From an uncultured Clostridia bacterium (lineage in GTDB: Bacteria; Bacillota; Clostridia; Christensenellales; UBA1242): a DNA stretch of 44,196 nucleotides. Where the stretch lies: the NCBI GenBank assembly GCA_944383415.1, contig CALWPK010000004.1, positions 1-44,196 of the forward strand, given 5' to 3'. The notes under the pieces were generated by a model. It had not been told where the DNA came from and made no database searches. It worked only from the letters and a program-made list of their open reading frames with translations. Of the stretch, positions 19,001 to 26,039 are shown one piece after another; positions within the stretch are counted from its first letter, which is position 1; every line of letters begins with the position of its first letter. A program made the position numbers and the translations under genes.

Positions 19001-19939
19001 ATTTGTATATACGACCATCGAATGCGATGAACTTCCTGTTCCATTTCCAGATAATTGAGCATTGATCGTCATACAATTTGAAAACGTCACTCTTGAATGT
19101 CCAGTACTGATTAAATTCGTATTCCACGCGATACATTCAGATATCGTTATAGTTCCCGACTGAACACTCATATTAATGAGAGAAGACCCTACCTTGCAAA
19201 TATCTGAGTAAGTTTTTGAAGAATAAGATTCTCCAATATAATATACTAGATTTCCGCCCGACACAGTATAACCGTTCCCAGAGATTGATCCATTGAATGG
19301 ATGATAATAGGTTCCCAATCCTGAACCAGTGACTCTGATATCACCACCTAAACTTAAAGTCATTCCATCGTATGAGATGCCTGCTTCATTCACCATAGTT
19401 CGAATCGTTGAAAAATTTGATTGCGTAATAGTCCTTGGCAATCCGCTATAATCTGAGACTGTAATATACAATCTTGCAGACGTCTCTGTGCCAAAAATAA
19501 TAGAAGCTTTATCTGCTTGAACATCTGGAGAGGTTATACTCCAATCTATATATTGTAATGCACTAGCAATATTATCTCCTGATTGAAAATAGATCCTAAC
19601 AGTCCCTCCCACACCTTCTTTGCTGAATGACGCGTCACAGGTGCTCGAAGTAGAATTACTCAAACCCTCAATGGCTCTTTTAAAACGTCCTGTAAAGATT
19701 GATAAATATATCTCATCGACTTCGGTAGATGAAGCCTCTATTCGTACTGTCATATCCCCACCAGTACCAGACCATGGCACTGAACTATTCCAATCCAAAG
19801 TTACTAAAAATGTAGTACTGACAGCATCTGCAGATTTTTCGCGAGATGATAGATTTATCAATACGACTGAGGTGAGCAGTATGAAAAAAAACATTATAAG
19901 GATCGTGATTATTTTCTTGCCCTTTTTATAATTAATCAA
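13070..19939 (-). CDS. Giant secreted InlB-repeat-type surface protein
   Basis: About 2289 residues. The N-terminus has basic KKGKK, a hydrophobic core (IITILIMFFFILLTSVVLI) and an ADA-like cleavage region, so it is exported. Residues about 170-360 look like a beta-helix (GNGYTVSGG, repeated short strands). The rest is a chain of beta-rich modules, several ending in TxITAYFER-like strings typical of divergent InlB B-repeats, very rich in Ser, Thr, Tyr and Asn. There is no LPxTG or C-terminal membrane anchor; it ends EYTAIKEIRP. A start at GTG 19945 would lie only two bases from AGGAGG (19948-19953), whereas TTG at 19939 has the ideal eight, so I chose TTG. It is probably an adhesin or cell-surface fibre; the ligand is unknown. 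Confidence 0.85.
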   Translation of the reverse strand: MINYKKGKKIITILIMFFFILLTSVVLINLSSREKSADAVSTTFLVTLDWNSSVPWSGTGGDMTVRIEASSTEVDEIYLSIFTGRFKRAIEGLSNSTSSTCDASFSKEGVGGTVRIYFQSGDNIASALQYIDWSITSPDVQADKASIIFGTETSARLYITVSDYSGLPRTITQSNFSTIRTMVNEAGISYDGMTLSLGGDIRVTGSGLGTYYHPFNGSISGNGYTVSGGNLVYYIGESYSSKTYSDICKVGSSLINMSVQSGTITISECIAWNTNLISTGHSRVTFSNCMTINAQLSGNGTGSSSHSMVVYTNDNYNILISKNSEANGWGGGWNAYSGNAGIENARENGSPLNGFPYYDFAGNNTLRIERYTTDEDRITSDLSYTVLWGDDPDSFRTSGDSIYSNKANSKLGYAWVVDTNRYTYEFSHFEKLSDYRYRAYFKAIPVSYSVTFRVATSTPWGSLTARTATFTDVGYGSIFTFSNNNISISYSNSSSGQNTVYAIPNSSTVKFTYSFDKWTYDIGRGERDVSSNLTIETDTTITAYFERAFNTYDLTLSVTSSTGTSSNGSGGNWDKTEAPDLIYGTDIKSSRNTLTITKPNDDDMPADYVQPSDGVYTVTTKPYGYTFSKFQYRRYSGGSWSSWTDLDSNLEITSDTEIRAVFNLINYDMPHSFIANSSGTSRSIVNTFDIESRVNVYSSSQLYNSLTTTEKNYLNNIGKSFGYWIINVSGGRVVGNTSYSAYASGGTLTVSGPAGYWQFRYSESVIGLIGNTYYQIMSLDSGSYGDLPSGILNAKWSNTYDVEITNNPSATYWNANSDTNYLGVWGTGEVSKVSNTELNFTVKNNDDYRYSFMTSRMNNTYLPFYKGNQITAGLRASSNVGSYYLYNYGYEITDWTIQFTYGSTTYYLYPTWNGWAHQSSYRLVAVEDLVSNNMNDMALYAERLDDLLGFDQMVRPTISMFPTWRATTINIQSSGSGSSVLLSSTNYGSTYTFNDATALSRSGKSIIYYLTTRGSENIIVPGDGITIYNYRNLTYDQYSTNSNAYTYVVYTLYVEPYYVDNVYRVNLNGARNRDGVYSVEGSDYALTNTTSYAGNTYTYRNFGYTSYSQNISNYKFIEDYADNVLSPYRAEYENEISNGTLAPLRNIYGSNGNFYIYLANEQQTGNLPTFRTDYFTLIFWINDNTSTSGRRYIYKTTEYDETVHAEETSNYAEHTDAEAGIWMYTDGGTNKTVDSMTAFYFRKNYNLDVSTVLDGVNGRYGYVVIEFIDRIADQYAGAENTSGRYLAIYNNDSHTMEYYIYPSGDTLPIDLSTLTRLTNANTNLPTAPVLYAGCDFVIDFYDQSQDTTAANSGYYDTMIGYRFANATASNPTSTEGELFVDLTSYSSGVIDMDVIENQNCDTNSTYNITVNFTYILYDMLVEMGVGDNSAGTFRVTYPNGAISPYVISLNVTDMIVNSVYYITYNAYTGYEYDENAYTFTLPNGRVLVMQTSEHWENTGEQYYVLNMTSEWLRTNYYNFQDLLYQVANTHLGTIDINTQEIEFEYKVKVYDSSKTDESAWLAEIDMYTWSLKDESVNLTKAFSPLSIGGYGYIHNDANNTEYAILSSYVYEPRNPASIVRQYRAYDFLCFTQPDEEIMINGDLLSYMVIYTTYEIVPIENRTIYMTINVREIFEIDVLVQRLDHDTNSTTRTVVISNGTNNTEEIVLGNQASVSGGYYTTRGLIYTYNGLMNTIESTYDDSRYEGVEYYLNDVLLEGDTLSVDRDSQIVVRFLPKALGVEVRYELDGEPTTLENLSGILTNFVLMGDSEVYVGSILELRYSVHSDYNIRVEINGKELFGYAYIVQDDDYDSGVVEIVVKINMQPNDVVSFRFALSDSTKALAGDDYGEMTAYVNGEAEDELENIRVIEGRSVEVRLDLNTGYAYYGYKQNNSGINTSSITNNVLVVTDSFDLILDSGEYTIYVSKQDVTATFNQPDTNSKNYTIEGGEKMVTDDSTQIIGLYVGRTITFNRLKDLETETLRHYYYVNSSNQRIAIDGNELTITSELLDEVGSLDIRLGVETINKYRLVIELIRGIDYAIVETDVPIIEGLNSIYFEEGSEILVTISTIVEGKYTITTSGDLNMTADRIEELIVLDRDKTIQVSVTAKTYNVQMEEYVYTSIDELENENPSVENDPVSDTALSGQNYSELGEISFNKESTSDDRVITKVILTEAGKDSLIIDVHNGIYTISSSNLDAELEITEIDTGYSILLNGKVYTIQDLGSRLQISYMTEDNVNIRLEYTAIKEIRP

Positions 19940-20073
19940 TTCCACCCCCTCCTCTAATCAATTTACCTAATCGACGACGAAAGAAAATAATATATTTTCT
20001 ATCTCATATATTTTATTCTACCACAATCGTCAATATTTTACAATTTATTTCAACAAATATTTGAAATTATTTT

Positions 20074-20117
20074 GAAAAAAAAGAGCCGTATTGAAATCTC
20101 AATAAGTCTATGGCTCT
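20074..20117 (-). terminator. Terminator of thyA
   Basis: On the minus strand AGAGCC pairs with GGCTCT around a longer, partly paired loop (TTATTGAG / TTTCAATA), then a run of eight T. It separates thyA from the giant surface gene. Confidence 0.75.
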
Positions 20118-20167
20118 CTATTTACATTTTATATAGCGAACACTATTCTTCGTTCTATCTGAAAGTG

Positions 20168-20998
20168 TTATTTCGCCACCTCTATGTGATATTTCTCGTC
20201 ATTGTACTGGTAGTTCTCCATTTTGAAACTATCCGCTGTGAAGTCATAGAAGTCCTTCACGCTCTTGTCTATCTCGAATTTCGGTGCCTCATATTGCTTC
20301 TGCTGAATCAACTTTTTTATCAAAGGGATATGTCTATCATATATATGCGCGTCTGCTATAACGTGCACCAATTCACCCGGAGTGTATCCGCAGACCTGCG
20401 CTAGCATCTGCACTAGCACTGCGTACTGGCAGACATTCCAATTGTTCGCCGTCAGCATATCCTGCGAGCGCTGGTTGAGGATGGCGTTCAATTTGTTGCC
20501 CGAGACATTGAACGTCATTGAGTATGCACAAGGATATAGATTCATCTCGTGCAGATCCTGATGATTGTATATATTTGTCATAATGCGTCTTGACGCAGGG
20601 TTGTGCTTGAGGTCGTAGATCACTCTATCCACTTGGTCGAAATCGCCCTCCTTGTAGTGATGCTTGACGCCGAGTTGGTAGCCGTACGCCTTACCTATTG
20701 ATCCCGTCTCGTCCGCCCACTTGTCCCATACATGGCTATCTAGGTCGTGAATATTATTGCTCTTCTTCTGCCATATCCATAATAGTTCCTTGATCGCACT
20801 GCGATAATACGTCCTTCTAAGTGTGGTGATAGGAAATTCCTTTGACAAGTCATATCTATTGACAATTCCGAATTTTTTGATAGTGTGCGCGGGTGTGCCG
20901 TCCTCCCATCGTGGTCTCACCTCCTGATCTTCGTCACTGACACCATTGTGTAGGATGTCCTCTACATTCTCAACGAACACTTTATCTGCGTAACTCAT
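20168..20998 (-). CDS. thyA: Thymidylate synthase, Bacillus/phage phi3T type
   Basis: A 276-residue ThyA that makes dTMP from dUMP with methylenetetrahydrofolate. From the first third on it follows the Bacillus subtilis ThyA/phi3T type: NGVSDEDQEVR, DGTPAHT, AIKELLWIWQ, IGKAYGYQLG, SRRIMTNIYN, and KDFYDFTADSFK near the C-terminus. The catalytic cysteine is in LYPCAYSM near residue 159; the residue after it is Ala rather than the His of E. coli type, which is usual in this subfamily (Val in B. subtilis). The substrate-binding stretch NQRSQDMLTANNWNVCQYA has TANNWN where most members have LGNPFN. The ribosome site AAGGAGAGG and a strong promoter lie upstream, and its own terminator follows. Confidence 0.95.
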   Translation of the reverse strand: MSYADKVFVENVEDILHNGVSDEDQEVRPRWEDGTPAHTIKKFGIVNRYDLSKEFPITTLRRTYYRSAIKELLWIWQKKSNNIHDLDSHVWDKWADETGSIGKAYGYQLGVKHHYKEGDFDQVDRVIYDLKHNPASRRIMTNIYNHQDLHEMNLYPCAYSMTFNVSGNKLNAILNQRSQDMLTANNWNVCQYAVLVQMLAQVCGYTPGELVHVIADAHIYDRHIPLIKKLIQQKQYEAPKFEIDKSVKDFYDFTADSFKMENYQYNDEKYHIEVAK

Positions 20999-21019
20999 AT
21001 TTCTTCCTCTCCTTTCTAT

Positions 21020-21048
21020 ATTTTAGCACAAAAATTTTTGATTGTCAA
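21020..21048 (-). promoter_or_regulatory. Promoter of thyA
   Basis: On the minus strand TTGACA (21048-21043), a 17-base spacer and TAAAAT (21025-21020) with an extended TG one base upstream of the -10. The rest of the gap to 21300 is A/T-rich with no gene seen. Confidence 0.75.
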
Positions 21049-21300
21049 CGAAGATATCTCATCGGCAGATATCCATATTTGTCAAGGCATTTTATGTTTC
21101 AGATTGACTTTTTATTATATATATTTTTTGCCTTGCATTTTGCTACGTAGTGTTTTGCGGATACAGATTTGATTTCCCGCTCGCGATCTATATCGGTCAA
21201 ACTTCTCTCAAATCTATTTCATTTTCAATATCAATTTGATTTTCTAATATTCAGCAATTTGCCTTAATTAATGTTTATTTTCAATTCAAATTCATTTTAT

Positions 21301-21329
21301 TTGGAGTTCATTTCAATTTGTGTTATTAT
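21301..21329 (+). promoter_or_regulatory. Promoter of the P-type ATPase gene
   Basis: TTGGAG (21301-21306), 17 bases, then TATTAT (21324-21329), with the ATG 20 bases downstream. Confidence 0.5.
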
Positions 21330-21349
21330 TTTTCTATTGGGGAGATATT

Positions 21350-23965
21350 ATGAAGACTAAAATGGAGCAGACAAAAATTGATGCCAAGAATGGACTGACA
21401 CAAAGTGAAGCAGAAAGGCGATTGACTGAATACGGAGAAAACAGATTAAAAGAGAAAAAACAAAAAAGTCTTTTCATCCGTTTTCTTGAGCAATTCAAAG
21501 ATGTAATGATAATAATTTTGCTCATTGCTGCAGTCATCTCCTTTGTGGTGGCGATTGTCGAAAGAGAGCCGAGCGAATTCATTGAACCCGTGCTAATTCT
21601 TTTGATAGTGATACTGAATGCCACAATCGGAGTCATTCAAGAGAACAAAGCAGAAAAAGCACTCAAAGCATTGCAAAATATCTCCGCACCGCACTCAAAA
21701 GTGATTCGAGATGGTCAAGAACAGATAATAGATTCTCAAAAAGTCGTGCCAGGTGATTTGATAGTGCTGGAGGCGGGAGATTTCGTACCTGCGGATGCGA
21801 AACTCATCACTAGCGTCAATTTGAAGTGCGAAGAATCCGCACTCACTGGAGAATCTGTACCAGTCGAAAAAAATGCCAAAGCCAAAGTCAAAGACAATGC
21901 TCCACTTTCAGATAGAGTCAATATGGTATTTTCGGGATGCGCGATCACTTATGGGAGAGCCACTGCGATTGTCACCGCTACTGGTATGAACACTGAAATA
22001 GGCAAGATCGCAAATCTATTAAACAATGAAAAAGAGATCAAAACTCCTTTGCAACAAAAACTGGCGAAATTGGGTAAATACTTAGGCATCGTTGCCCTGC
22101 TCGCTTGCGCCGTGATATTTGTAGTCGGCATAATAGCAGACTTGGACATTTTGGATGTATTTATGACTTCTGTTTCACTCGCAGTATCTGCAATACCTGA
22201 AGGACTTCCCGCAATCGTCACCATCATACTTTCAATCGGCGTGCAACGAATGGTGAAAAAGAATGCAATAATCCGCAGACTACCTGCAGTGGAAACGCTG
22301 GGAAGCGCATCAATAATTTGTTCAGACAAGACAGGCACACTCACTCAAAACAAAATGACTTTAGTGAAAGTATATTTAGACAAAGGTGAGATTTTAGATT
22401 TCCCAAACGAACTTGAAAACACAAAACAATTGATAGAATATGCCACTCTATGTAGTGATGCAAATATTGTCACAATCGACGGAAAAGATGTATCAATCGG
22501 CGATCCTACTGAAACTGCTATTGTGTCCGCCCTAAAAAAATTAGGTAAAAAGAAAGAAGAATTGAACACTCTTTGCCCTCGACTGACAGAAATTCCTTTT
22601 GATTCAAACAGGAAACTGATGACCACAGTTAATAGAATCAATAATAAGAATATAGTTATTGTAAAAGGCGCATTTGATGTATTAATGAAAAAATGTATCA
22701 AGGGCGACAATAAGAGGGCTGAAAAAGTCAATGAAGAGATGAGCAAAAACGCCCTTCGCGTATTGGCAGTGGCATACAAAGAGGTGGAAAAATTTTCAGA
22801 CAATCCGACCAGCGAAGAACTAGAATCTGAGTTGAAATTTTTAGGATTGATTGGTATGATCGATCCTCCACGTGAGGAGGCAAAAGTCGCAGTCGAAGAA
22901 TGTAAACGTGCGGGCATAAAACCTATAATGATCACGGGAGATCACATCATTACAGCCTCTGCGATAGCAAAACAACTTGGGATATTTGAAGATGGAGACG
23001 AGGCGATCTTGGGTACCGAATTGGACAAAATGTCGGATGACGAATTTTTGACCAGAGTAAAAAACATTTCAGTCTATGCCCGAGTGACCCCCGAAAACAA
23101 AATTAGAATAGTAAAAGCGTGGCAAAAATTAGGCAAAGTGGTATCAATGACTGGTGATGGTGTTAATGACGCCCCTGCTCTAAAGGCAGCAGATATCGGT
23201 TGTGCTATGGGAATCACTGGCACCGATGTTGCAAAAAGCGCATCGGATATGACTTTGACGGATGACAATTTCGCAACAATAGTAGATGCGGTCAAAGAGG
23301 GACGAGGAATATATGACAATATCAAAAAGGTCGTAGGTTTTCTTCTCGGCACAAACATTGGCGAAATAGTTGTAGTGTTTTTGATGATGGTCATCTGGAA
23401 AATCTCTCCGTTTATATCAATTCAACTGCTTTGGATCAATTTGATCACAGATTCTCTCCCTGCGATTGCACTGGGAATGGAACCTGTGGAAAAAGATATA
23501 ATGTCCAAAAATCCCAGACCAAAAAATGAAGGCTTGTTTGCCAACGGCTATGGAGTGCGTATCGTATTGCAAGGGCTGATGTTTGGACTGCTGACTATGG
23601 CTGGATTTTGGATAGGAAAAAATTTGGGCGGAACAATCGAGGCTGGAAGAACCACTGCATTCATTGTATTAGCCTGCTCTCAAATACTCCATTCATATAA
23701 CGCTCGCAGTGACAAATCTTTGTTTAAAATAGGGATGTTTTCTAACAAAAAATTAAATTATGTCAATTTATTGTCCCTTGCCACTCTTGCATTCGTGGTG
23801 TTCACTCCAGGTGTCGTAGGTGCTTTTGGTATGTGCTACCTTCCGTATTACTGCTACTTAATAGCACTCTTGATTTCATTCACACCTATTATTATAGTCG
23901 AACTCAGTAAGGCCTTCGGTCTAATCAAACACGAACAATCTACTCGTGACAAAACTAAAAAATAA
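21350..23965 (+). CDS. P-type Ca2+-transporting ATPase (P2A, SERCA/PMCA-like)
   Basis: A cation pump of 871 residues from ATG at 21350, which has GGAG five bases upstream; the longer frame from 21320 adds ten residues without a ribosome site. Seen in order: N-terminal cation-ATPase domain (GLTQSEAERRL), TGES actuator motif near 166, the ion-site motif PEGLPA in the fourth membrane segment, phosphorylation site SDKTGTLT near 326, KGAFDVLM in the nucleotide domain, TGDGVNDAPAL, and a C-terminal bundle with LWINLITDSLPAIALGMEP. This set is typical of calcium (P2A) ATPases such as LMCA1 or YloB. It exports Ca2+ at the cell membrane. It is a single-gene unit with its own promoter and terminator. 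Confidence 0.93.
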   Translation: MKTKMEQTKIDAKNGLTQSEAERRLTEYGENRLKEKKQKSLFIRFLEQFKDVMIIILLIAAVISFVVAIVEREPSEFIEPVLILLIVILNATIGVIQENKAEKALKALQNISAPHSKVIRDGQEQIIDSQKVVPGDLIVLEAGDFVPADAKLITSVNLKCEESALTGESVPVEKNAKAKVKDNAPLSDRVNMVFSGCAITYGRATAIVTATGMNTEIGKIANLLNNEKEIKTPLQQKLAKLGKYLGIVALLACAVIFVVGIIADLDILDVFMTSVSLAVSAIPEGLPAIVTIILSIGVQRMVKKNAIIRRLPAVETLGSASIICSDKTGTLTQNKMTLVKVYLDKGEILDFPNELENTKQLIEYATLCSDANIVTIDGKDVSIGDPTETAIVSALKKLGKKKEELNTLCPRLTEIPFDSNRKLMTTVNRINNKNIVIVKGAFDVLMKKCIKGDNKRAEKVNEEMSKNALRVLAVAYKEVEKFSDNPTSEELESELKFLGLIGMIDPPREEAKVAVEECKRAGIKPIMITGDHIITASAIAKQLGIFEDGDEAILGTELDKMSDDEFLTRVKNISVYARVTPENKIRIVKAWQKLGKVVSMTGDGVNDAPALKAADIGCAMGITGTDVAKSASDMTLTDDNFATIVDAVKEGRGIYDNIKKVVGFLLGTNIGEIVVVFLMMVIWKISPFISIQLLWINLITDSLPAIALGMEPVEKDIMSKNPRPKNEGLFANGYGVRIVLQGLMFGLLTMAGFWIGKNLGGTIEAGRTTAFIVLACSQILHSYNARSDKSLFKIGMFSNKKLNYVNLLSLATLAFVVFTPGVVGAFGMCYLPYYCYLIALLISFTPIIIVELSKAFGLIKHEQSTRDKTKK

Positions 23966-23981
23966 TACAAACTAAGTATAA

Positions 23982-24014
23982 AAAACAAAAAACGGTCAAT
24001 CCGTTTTTTGTTTT
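23982..24014 (+). terminator. Terminator of the P-type ATPase gene
   Basis: A 14-bp perfect stem (AAAACAAAAAACGG / CCGTTTTTTGTTTT) with loop TCAAT lies 16 bases past the stop. It could work in both directions. Confidence 0.85.
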
Positions 24015-24119
24015 ATTCTATATATTTTATCACTATGATACAATTACCCTTTATCAGTTATAAAATTAGATTTTCAACTATTTGATCCTTACTAGTTTTC
24101 AAATAATATAAAGACTCTG

Positions 24120-24141
24120 TTTTATTGAAACTTCAATAAAA
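24120..24141. promoter_or_regulatory. Inverted repeat, candidate operator of the ferritin-like gene
   Basis: A perfect 10-2-10 inverted repeat (TTTTATTGAA-AC-TTCAATAAAA) lies about 110 bases before the ferritin-like gene. It could be an operator for a dimeric repressor of iron or peroxide genes, but it does not match a PerR or Fur box I can defend. The A/T composition makes chance possible. Confidence 0.35.
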
Positions 24142-24252
24142 TTATTTATTTACAATTTGAGGATAGGACGAACAGATATCTTTTCTTTTTCAAAATTCAC
24201 ATCTCTACGTTTACTAAATAATTTATTGGCAAATATTTGTGTGGAGGGAAAT

Positions 24253-25506
24253 ATGAATCCATTAGAACAAACTACAAAAGATATTGATAAATATTACATT
24301 AGTTTAAATACGATTTATCCAAAACCATACAAAAAAGACGAGACATCTCCATATACAAAAACGCGTGTAATTTTGATGAACGGCACCGAATATGAAAGTG
24401 TGTGGTTTTTGCACCAATTTGCTAGGCACTGCGACAACGATGAAATAAAAAATATGATCGCAGTGGTACGCACTCAAGAGCAACAACAGCAAAAGTTGAT
24501 AGCCTGTCTAAAGCCATTGAACGAGAGCATTCTAGAAACTACTGTTGGATATGAGCAATTGGCAATTGACTTGACTGCAACGCTAGCACAAAATGACACC
24601 GATCAAGGAAACATTGATGCACTAAACTTCGCGTTGCTTGAAGATTTTGATCACCTATATAGATTTAGTAATCTCATGATGCTGGACGTCAAAAATGCCG
24701 ATCCGAAAAAACTGGTCGGAGGATTCACAGAAATCACGCCAGGAAGACCTACAATTGCACATCATAGATATCCAAAAGACAACGTCAAGCGAGCAATGAA
24801 CGCAAACAAAAGCGACTTGTATTCAAAATTGGTTGCAGGCATAATCACCGCAGCAGAACAACAGACGATGAATTATTATATGAACATATCTCAATGGTAC
24901 AAAAATGATCTAGGACGTCAGTTGTATGCAGAAATCGGACTAGTGGAGGAAGAGCACGTCACTCAATATGAAAGTTTGAAAGATCCGACTTGCACTTGGC
25001 TTGAGCAATGGGTGCTACACGAATATACCGAAGCATATCTATATTTTAGTGCGTATAATGAAGAAAAGGATCCTTATATCAAAAAAATTTGGTTCGAGTT
25101 TTATGAGATGGAATGTGCTCACTTGAAAGTTGCTTGCGATCTATTGAAAAAATATGAAAAAACTCCATACTTAAAAGTTATCGGCAACGGAGAATTTCCC
25201 AAACTCTTGACTCTCGGCACGAATAAGGAATATGTCAGAAAAGTTTTGGAGCATACGATACTTCTCACCGGAGATAGACAAAAATATATAGACGTGATGA
25301 GACTGAAACCAAATGCCGATTTCTTTCTGTATCAAAATGAGATAATAAAGGACGAAGAAAAAATTCCTAGCCATATAGTGATCAACAAGGCTATCAAAAA
25401 ATTCGGGAAAGATTATAGATATGAAGATAAATCTAATCCTGTCCCAGAACTAAAAAACAGAAAAATAGATAACACTACTATAGGAAGAAAAACCAGCAAA
25501 ATCTAG
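24253..25506 (+). CDS. Ferritin-like (diiron) domain protein
   Basis: A 417-residue protein from ATG at 24253, which has GGAGGG upstream; the frame is open for 32 more codons upstream but has no ribosome site there. It has the paired helix motifs of ferritin-like four-helix bundles: EDFDHLYRF near residue 130, EIGLVEEEHVTQY near 235, and HEYTEAYLYFS followed by EFYEMECAHLK near 260-295. These supply Glu and His ligands for a diiron centre. The N- and C-terminal regions are not recognised; the C-terminus is basic and polar. It may act in iron or peroxide handling in the cytoplasm. The exact reaction is unknown and no redox partner is adjacent apart from a dead flavodoxin gene. Confidence 0.7.
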   Translation: MNPLEQTTKDIDKYYISLNTIYPKPYKKDETSPYTKTRVILMNGTEYESVWFLHQFARHCDNDEIKNMIAVVRTQEQQQQKLIACLKPLNESILETTVGYEQLAIDLTATLAQNDTDQGNIDALNFALLEDFDHLYRFSNLMMLDVKNADPKKLVGGFTEITPGRPTIAHHRYPKDNVKRAMNANKSDLYSKLVAGIITAAEQQTMNYYMNISQWYKNDLGRQLYAEIGLVEEEHVTQYESLKDPTCTWLEQWVLHEYTEAYLYFSAYNEEKDPYIKKIWFEFYEMECAHLKVACDLLKKYEKTPYLKVIGNGEFPKLLTLGTNKEYVRKVLEHTILLTGDRQKYIDVMRLKPNADFFLYQNEIIKDEEKIPSHIVINKAIKKFGKDYRYEDKSNPVPELKNRKIDNTTIGRKTSKI

Positions 25507-25618
25507 CAATTATTTATATTCTTTCGTCCAATGCCACGATTAATTTCAATTATCTATTGATATTAATTTCATCATTCAATTTGAATATCAAAAATAATAA
25601 AAAATTAATTATTTTGAT

Positions 25619-25664
25619 AAAAACACGTTTAAATACCGTTTTTTTAGTGTAAAAACGTGTTTTT
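25619..25664. terminator. Bidirectional terminator between convergent genes
   Basis: A 12-bp stem (AAAAACACGTTT / AAACGTGTTTTT) with a 22-base loop, with A- and T-runs at both ends. It serves the ferritin-like gene on the plus strand and the decayed flavodoxin gene on the minus strand. Confidence 0.75.
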
Positions 25665-25682
25665 TATTTATTTTTCATTGAT

Positions 25683-26006
25683 TTAATATTTTTTTGCCCA
25701 CTGTTTTAAACTAGATATATCTTGACTTGCACTCAATATTTTCCCCGAAATAATCCTTGTCGTGCTGTCACAACTTTTCTTTAGATCCTCAGCAGTATTG
25801 CCCAGTCCACTACCTCCGCTTGTCGCAAACAATATAATTGTTTTATTTGCGGTGTCAATGCTTTCCAAAAATGTGTTCACGATCTTAGGTGCCGTATACC
25901 AGATCAAATTCAAAACTTGTATAGGAAAATTCACAATATATAAAATTCAAATGAACATCTATCATCATAGATTGCTTTATAGCGAGCAAATAAGTTTTTT
26001 AGACAT
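25683..26006 (-). pseudogene. Flavodoxin pseudogene with internal deletion
   Basis: The C-terminal part of a flavodoxin survives as an 83-codon frame (25683-25934) with [13 protein letters not shown] and [16 protein letters not shown], typical of the second half of the family. Further upstream, ATG at 26006 begins MSKKLICSL then TAA, which matches the usual flavodoxin start (MSKK-L..YFS) before the FMN phosphate loop. The total is 324 bases against roughly 450-500 for an intact gene, so most of the central part, including the phosphate-binding loop, is deleted. A small insertion (QVLNLI) splits the FPI-W..Y segment. The ATG abuts the terminator of the upstream gene and has no ribosome site. 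I regard it as non-functional. Confidence 0.75.
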
Positions 26007-26008
26007 AA

Positions 26009-26039
26009 AAAATAAAAGCATCACAATTGCTTTTATTTT
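26009..26039 (-). terminator. Terminator of the Rho-like gene, overlapping its stop
   Basis: A 12-bp stem (AAAATAAAAGCA / TGCTTTTATTTT on the minus strand) with a 7-base loop and a T-run. The first arm starts inside the TAA stop of the gene. Confidence 0.8.

Noticed and set aside
20168..20998. ThyA with a lost active-site histidine
   Set aside because: The Bacillus/phage-type ThyA also lacks His after the catalytic Cys, so this is a subfamily trait rather than a defect.
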